Shown here: in pieces, positions 13,974 to 17,719 of the stretch
Layout: every line of letters begins with the position of its first letter
How positions within the stretch are numbered: position 1 is the first letter of the stretch
NCBI GenBank assembly: GCA_002320385.1
Contig: DCKN01000006.1
Coordinates: 1 to 17,719 of the forward strand
Direction: 5' to 3'
Origin: Proteobacteria bacterium UBA1673
GTDB lineage: Bacteria; Pseudomonadota; Gammaproteobacteria; Comchoanobacterales; Comchoanobacteraceae
DNA length: 17,719 bases
Translations under genes and position numbers: made by a program
Notes under the pieces: model-generated
Seen by the model: the letters and a program-made list of their open reading frames with translations, nothing else
Told to the model about the DNA's origin: nothing
The model's database searches: none

Positions 13974-16900
13974 GCGCGTGCGCGGACAAAATGGTCATTT
14001 TTTAATGCCTGTTATGCGCTACTGCGTACGGCATCCTGTTCTGGCTAATTTGATTTGGATAGCAGTTTTGGTGGTCGGGGCTCTATCAAGTTATCAACTC
14101 AACGTTCAATCCATGCCTGATTTTCCCTGGCCGGTGATTAGTGTTCGTGTTACCTGGCCGGGTGCAAATATTGGTGAAATTCATGATGGCATCACTGTGC
14201 CGATTGCAAGCGAGTTACGTTCTGCTAGTGAACTGAGGCGGATTGAGAGTTTTTCAAGGTCTGGTGAGAGCTTTACCATCTTAACTTTTAAGACGCAAAC
14301 AGATTTAAGTCGCGCATTCGATGAGGTTAGGAATCTGTTAGCCAAGCTTGATATGCCGAGAGGTAGTCAGTTACCGATAGTGATTGAGGAAACTTGGCAC
14401 GACCCGCTACTCAAATTGATACTCTACGGCGATCGCATGGACGGTTTACGCTTTTGGGCTAACGAGGCGAAAAGGACATTACTCTCAGAATATAATTTGG
14501 ACAAGGTCTCAATAGTTGGGCTCACTAATCAACAACTTAATGTTAACATGAGTCCGCAAGACTTGCATGGTTTGTTGATTCCAATTGATGTGCTTGCCAA
14601 GCAATTGACAGATGTCAGTGAGCAACAGCCCATTGGACGTTACGAAACTGATAAGATGACACTGAGTGTGCGTAGTCAAGATAAGCCGAAATTGACTTCT
14701 GATTTTGATGAAAAACTCGTGCATATTGGTCAGCAAGCTTATCATATTCGAGATATGGCGAGACTGACTTATGGTCATGTGCCTGAAGACCCCCAATTAA
14801 CATTCAAGCATCAACCTGCAGTCGTGCTAGAAATTGATAGAGCGACTCGAAATGGCGGTGACAGTCTCAAGCAAGTGCAGCGATTTTTTCAGTGGTACAA
14901 AAAGGCTCAGGCTGATTGGCCGGATGCGATAAAAGCACGATTATTTCTCACAGAATACGAGTTGATTCAAGAACGTGTCACGATGCTTTTGGAAAATGGT
15001 GTTTGGGGTGTTTTGGGTATTTTTTTGATATTAAATTTCTTTTTAGCGTGGCGTGTTGCCTTGTGGATTTCTTTGGGTATTCCAACGGCAATTCTTGGGG
15101 CCTTAGCGTTGATGAATACGGTTGGTATGAGTGTTAACTATCTGAGTACATTCGGTTTTTTAATAGCTCTGGGATTGATTGTTGATGATACAATTGTTGT
15201 GGCAGAACATGCTTATGCCTATTTTCAGAGTGGGAAAAGTCCGATGGTGTCGGTTCAGCTTGCAATGAATAGGATGTTTCCACCTGTTTTGGCTTCTTCT
15301 GTTACGACGATGGCTGCTTTTATGCCGATTGTTTTGATGCAATCTAGGTATGCAATTTTTCTGCAAGATATTCCCAAAGTGGTGATCGCTGTGATTGCGA
15401 TTTCTTTATTGGAGTGCTTTTTTATTCTGCCACATCACTTACATAAAGGACTGCAAATTATTAAGTTGCGCGGTGGTCATGTGAAGGGCTGGCAAGCAGA
15501 GCTATTGAATAGATGGCATCGTTTACAATTTTATCAATTGAAGCGTGTGCTACAACGAGTATCGCGCTATGCATGGGTAACATTATCGTTGGGCTTTGTG
15601 TGTTTTATCTTGCCAATTGTGTTACTGCTCACTCATCGAGTTCATTACCACTTTTTGCCTTATATTCCTCGTGATCAGATGGCGTTAGACGTGACGTTTT
15701 ATCCAGGGACATCGAAGCAAGCGATGCAACGCTATATGAAGCATGCTGAAGCAGCCTTGACACGTGCAGACCGTGTGGTTTCTAAAGGACAACCGATGAT
15801 TGTTCAGTCTGTCTTGACCAAATATCGGTTGCCGTCGATTGTCTCTGAGGCCGCCCCTGTCTATGCGGAAGGGCGGATGAATCATGCTTCTTTGTTGGTG
15901 GAATTACAAGACCCGTCTCGTCGTGTAATCAGTAATCAACAAATTAAACAACAATGGTTGTTAGAATTGGATCGTTCCCCAGATGTTGAGCGTATGGCTA
16001 TCAAAGAGCCTCAATCTGAGACAGAATGGCAAGATATTAACCTGATTATACAGGGCGATGACTGGCATACACTTTACCAAGCTGCTGAGTTTGCAAAAAC
16101 TAAACTGCGTCGGTATAAAGATGTCTTTAATATTACTGATAATAGTTCTTTGGGGGCGCTAGAATATGAAGTCTCGCCCAGGGCAGAGGCGATGTTGCTT
16201 GGGGTTACTCAACAGGTACTTGCAACACAGATACGACATTTGTTACGTGGTAGTGAAGTCACTGTTAACAATTTGTCTGGTTCTGAAAAACTCAGTGTTC
16301 GTGTTCGCATGGATCCAAACAAAATTATGGGTATTGAGTCCTTACAAAGTTTGCCGATCAATATCAATGGCCAACAGATGACATTGGCTGATGTGGCCGT
16401 GTGGAAGTTACAGAAGCGACCACATATTTATTATCAATATAATGGTCGTTTGGCCATACGTGTCGGTGCAGATGTCGTGGAGCAAACCACATCTGCAAAC
16501 AATATACGTGCTTTGATCGCTCAGGATGATATTTCTGAGATTGAGAGACGATACAATGTGCATGTGATCGACCAGCTTGAATCGCCTGATGAGACAGACA
16601 CGATGCAAGAGATGGTGACTGGTACTGTGATCGGTGTGGTCACTATTTATTTTGTGTTGGCATGGGTAGCACGTTCATATATTTGGCCAATTATTATGTT
16701 AATGACGATTCCACTGGCTCTTAGCGGTGCCATTTTAGGTCACTATTGCACTGGGTCAGATTTTAGTTTGTTGTCGATGATTGCTGTGTTTGGTTTGAGT
16801 GGTGTGGTGATCAATATTAGTATTATCTTGTTTCATCAATATCGTTTATGTCAAAAAAGCTATCCACAGCGAAGTGTTTCCACGCTGGTGATTATGGCGA

Positions 16901-17130
16901 TTTGTCACCGTTTTAGAGCGATCACGCTGACAACATTAACGACAACGATTGGCTTGACTCCTTTATTGCTTGAGCGTTCACAGCAGGCATTATGGGTTCA
17001 GCCTTTTGCTGTTACGATTGTATTTGGATTGCTTTTTTCTGTCTTGTTGATTTGCTTGTGTTTGCCTGCATGTGCAGCAATTAGTGAGAATCACTTCTTG
17101 GATGATGACTTGCCGGGACTGCAGCCATGA
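13966..17130 (+). CDS. RND efflux permease subunit (HAE/AcrB-like), first of a tandem pair
   Basis: 1054 aa, full length for the family. It would export substrates from the inner membrane or periplasm using the proton gradient. TM1 is at about 27-47 after VRHPVLANL; TM2-TM6 at about 341-492, TM7 at about 535-556 and TM8-TM12 at about 883-1036. Large periplasmic loops follow TM1 and TM7. TM4 carries GLIVDDTIVVAEHAY with Asp407 and Asp408, the proton-relay pair. In TM10, where AcrB has Lys940, the motif GVVINISI places an Asn (950), as in many environmental RND pumps of the GVVVNDS type. TM11 has RFRAITLTT. The start is firm: GAGGAG with 6-nt spacing. A second permease gene starts 70 nt after its stop, so a two-permease pump is likely. 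The adaptor is at 7915-9174. Confidence 0.95.
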   Translation: MSERVRGQNGHFLMPVMRYCVRHPVLANLIWIAVLVVGALSSYQLNVQSMPDFPWPVISVRVTWPGANIGEIHDGITVPIASELRSASELRRIESFSRSGESFTILTFKTQTDLSRAFDEVRNLLAKLDMPRGSQLPIVIEETWHDPLLKLILYGDRMDGLRFWANEAKRTLLSEYNLDKVSIVGLTNQQLNVNMSPQDLHGLLIPIDVLAKQLTDVSEQQPIGRYETDKMTLSVRSQDKPKLTSDFDEKLVHIGQQAYHIRDMARLTYGHVPEDPQLTFKHQPAVVLEIDRATRNGGDSLKQVQRFFQWYKKAQADWPDAIKARLFLTEYELIQERVTMLLENGVWGVLGIFLILNFFLAWRVALWISLGIPTAILGALALMNTVGMSVNYLSTFGFLIALGLIVDDTIVVAEHAYAYFQSGKSPMVSVQLAMNRMFPPVLASSVTTMAAFMPIVLMQSRYAIFLQDIPKVVIAVIAISLLECFFILPHHLHKGLQIIKLRGGHVKGWQAELLNRWHRLQFYQLKRVLQRVSRYAWVTLSLGFVCFILPIVLLLTHRVHYHFLPYIPRDQMALDVTFYPGTSKQAMQRYMKHAEAALTRADRVVSKGQPMIVQSVLTKYRLPSIVSEAAPVYAEGRMNHASLLVELQDPSRRVISNQQIKQQWLLELDRSPDVERMAIKEPQSETEWQDINLIIQGDDWHTLYQAAEFAKTKLRRYKDVFNITDNSSLGALEYEVSPRAEAMLLGVTQQVLATQIRHLLRGSEVTVNNLSGSEKLSVRVRMDPNKIMGIESLQSLPININGQQMTLADVAVWKLQKRPHIYYQYNGRLAIRVGADVVEQTTSANNIRALIAQDDISEIERRYNVHVIDQLESPDETDTMQEMVTGTVIGVVTIYFVLAWVARSYIWPIIMLMTIPLALSGAILGHYCTGSDFSLLSMIAVFGLSGVVINISIILFHQYRLCQKSYPQRSVSTLVIMAICHRFRAITLTTLTTTIGLTPLLLERSQQALWVQPFAVTIVFGLLFSVLLICLCLPACAAISENHFLDDDLPGLQP

Positions 17131-17210
17131 CTGGTCTTATGAATCGATGTATTGAATTATCAGGATTTACGGCGCTGGGGGTGTTACGTAGGGATAAGCC
17201 ATGTCGTTAG
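17127..17210 (+). CDS. Possible 27-aa coupling ORF bridging the two RND genes
   Basis: An ATGA overlap at 17127-17130 joins the stop of the first permease to the ATG of a frame starting MTGLMNRCIELSGFTALGVL. This frame ends with TAG at 17208-17210, ten bases into the next permease gene (ATG 17201). It thus spans the whole intergenic gap and overlaps both neighbours, the geometry expected for relay translational coupling. It may be fortuitous: the downstream gene also has its own AGGG ribosome site. Confidence 0.25.
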   Translation: MTGLMNRCIELSGFTALGVLRRDKPCR

Positions 17211-17719
17211 TCAAGCGTATGATTGATTATTGCCTTGATCACCCTGTTCTTGCAAACGTGAGTATGTGGGTGATATTTATTTTTGGCTTCTTGGCTTGTT
17301 TGTATTTGCCTGTTCAATTTCTACCTGATTTTAATCCGGATGTCTTGGTTGTTATTGCGACACGAGATGATGCAAGTGCTCAGACTATGCAGGATGAAGT
17401 CATGCGAGCAGTCGATCCTCATCTTTATGGATTACCTCATTTAGACTCGATTGAAGGACATGCTCGCGATGGTGTGTGCTTTTGGGTTATGCGTTTTGAA
17501 GTCGGTAAGTTTGGTGCTGATATCATTGACCAGGTTCAGGCAAAACTGGCACGCGCACAGTTGAGCAATATTGACTATAGAGTTGAGCGACCACGTATGC
17601 GTCACCCAGTGCTTAGCTTTGTTTTATGGGGGCCTGAGAAGCTTTCCGAACTTGTTGGTATCGCTCGCCAAGCGAAGATTGATTTACTGGCCCTTGGTAT
17701 TGATGATGTCAAAATACAG
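17201..17719 (+). CDS. RND efflux permease subunit, second of the pair, 3' end outside window
   Basis: 173 codons are present, starting MSLVKRMIDYCLDHPVLANV. This matches the first permease's amphipathic entry helix and TM1 (both have HPVLAN). TM1 is at about 20-39, then LPVQFLPDFNPDVLVVIATR, the family's P-x-DF-P-x-V-x-V region. Here the usual tryptophan or proline after PDF is Asn-Pro, and the following text lacks the W-PGA motif of the first permease, having DDASAQTMQDEV instead. The two proteins are thus diverged paralogues rather than a recent copy. The start has AGGG about 7 nt upstream. It is probably in one operon with 13966-17130 and could form a mixed trimer, as known for MdtB/MdtC; this is inference. 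Confidence 0.92.
   Translation, partial: MSLVKRMIDYCLDHPVLANVSMWVIFIFGFLACLYLPVQFLPDFNPDVLVVIATRDDASAQTMQDEVMRAVDPHLYGLPHLDSIEGHARDGVCFWVMRFEVGKFGADIIDQVQAKLARAQLSNIDYRVERPRMRHPVLSFVLWGPEKLSELVGIARQAKIDLLALGIDDVKIQ

Overview
The window is a bacterial chromosomal segment of moderately low GC (low 40s % by eye). Gram-negative features dominate: an HAE-type RND efflux pump with a periplasmic adaptor, and an HAAAP-family aromatic amino acid permease. Together with several large unrecognised membrane-associated proteins, these suggest a gammaproteobacterium, possibly a host-associated lineage of the Legionellales or Coxiella kind. That placement is an inference: no rRNA or housekeeping marker is present. 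I saw no tRNA, rRNA, CRISPR array or insertion sequence.

Layout. (1) 1-1035, minus: 5' part of a TyrP/Mtr-like permease with a textbook sigma70 promoter. (2) 1219-2200, minus: two tandem paralogous genes for small secreted proteins with six conserved cysteines. (3) 2465-7662: three hypothetical proteins of 588, 616 and 395 aa (+, -, +). By eye they share conserved blocks in the same order and a C-proximal hydrophobic region of about 35-55 residues, so I propose one divergent family. The 616-aa member also has a coiled coil with a recent 46-residue duplication. (4) 7915-9174, plus: RND periplasmic adaptor. (5) 9514-13494, minus: a 1326-aa membrane protein of unknown function. (6) 13966-17719, plus: two consecutive RND permease genes, the second running off the window.

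The adaptor and the two permeases would normally form one operon (adaptor-permease-permease). Here they are split by about 4.8 kb holding the inverted giant gene, so the permeases seem to have gained their own promoter. The efflux proteins would form an inner-membrane proton-driven pump joined to an outer-membrane channel encoded elsewhere. The small Cys-rich proteins are predicted to be exported. The three-member family and the giant protein have no function I can assign. Inc-like or secreted-effector roles are possible from architecture only.

Most genes appear monocistronic. Good -35/-10 pairs with 16-17 bp spacing lie 20-30 nt before most starts. Unusual control elements are a 14-bp palindrome on the giant gene's -10, a 19-bp direct repeat between the divergent 616- and 395-aa genes, and an orphan extended -10 followed by a 12-bp perfect inverted repeat at 9370-9485.
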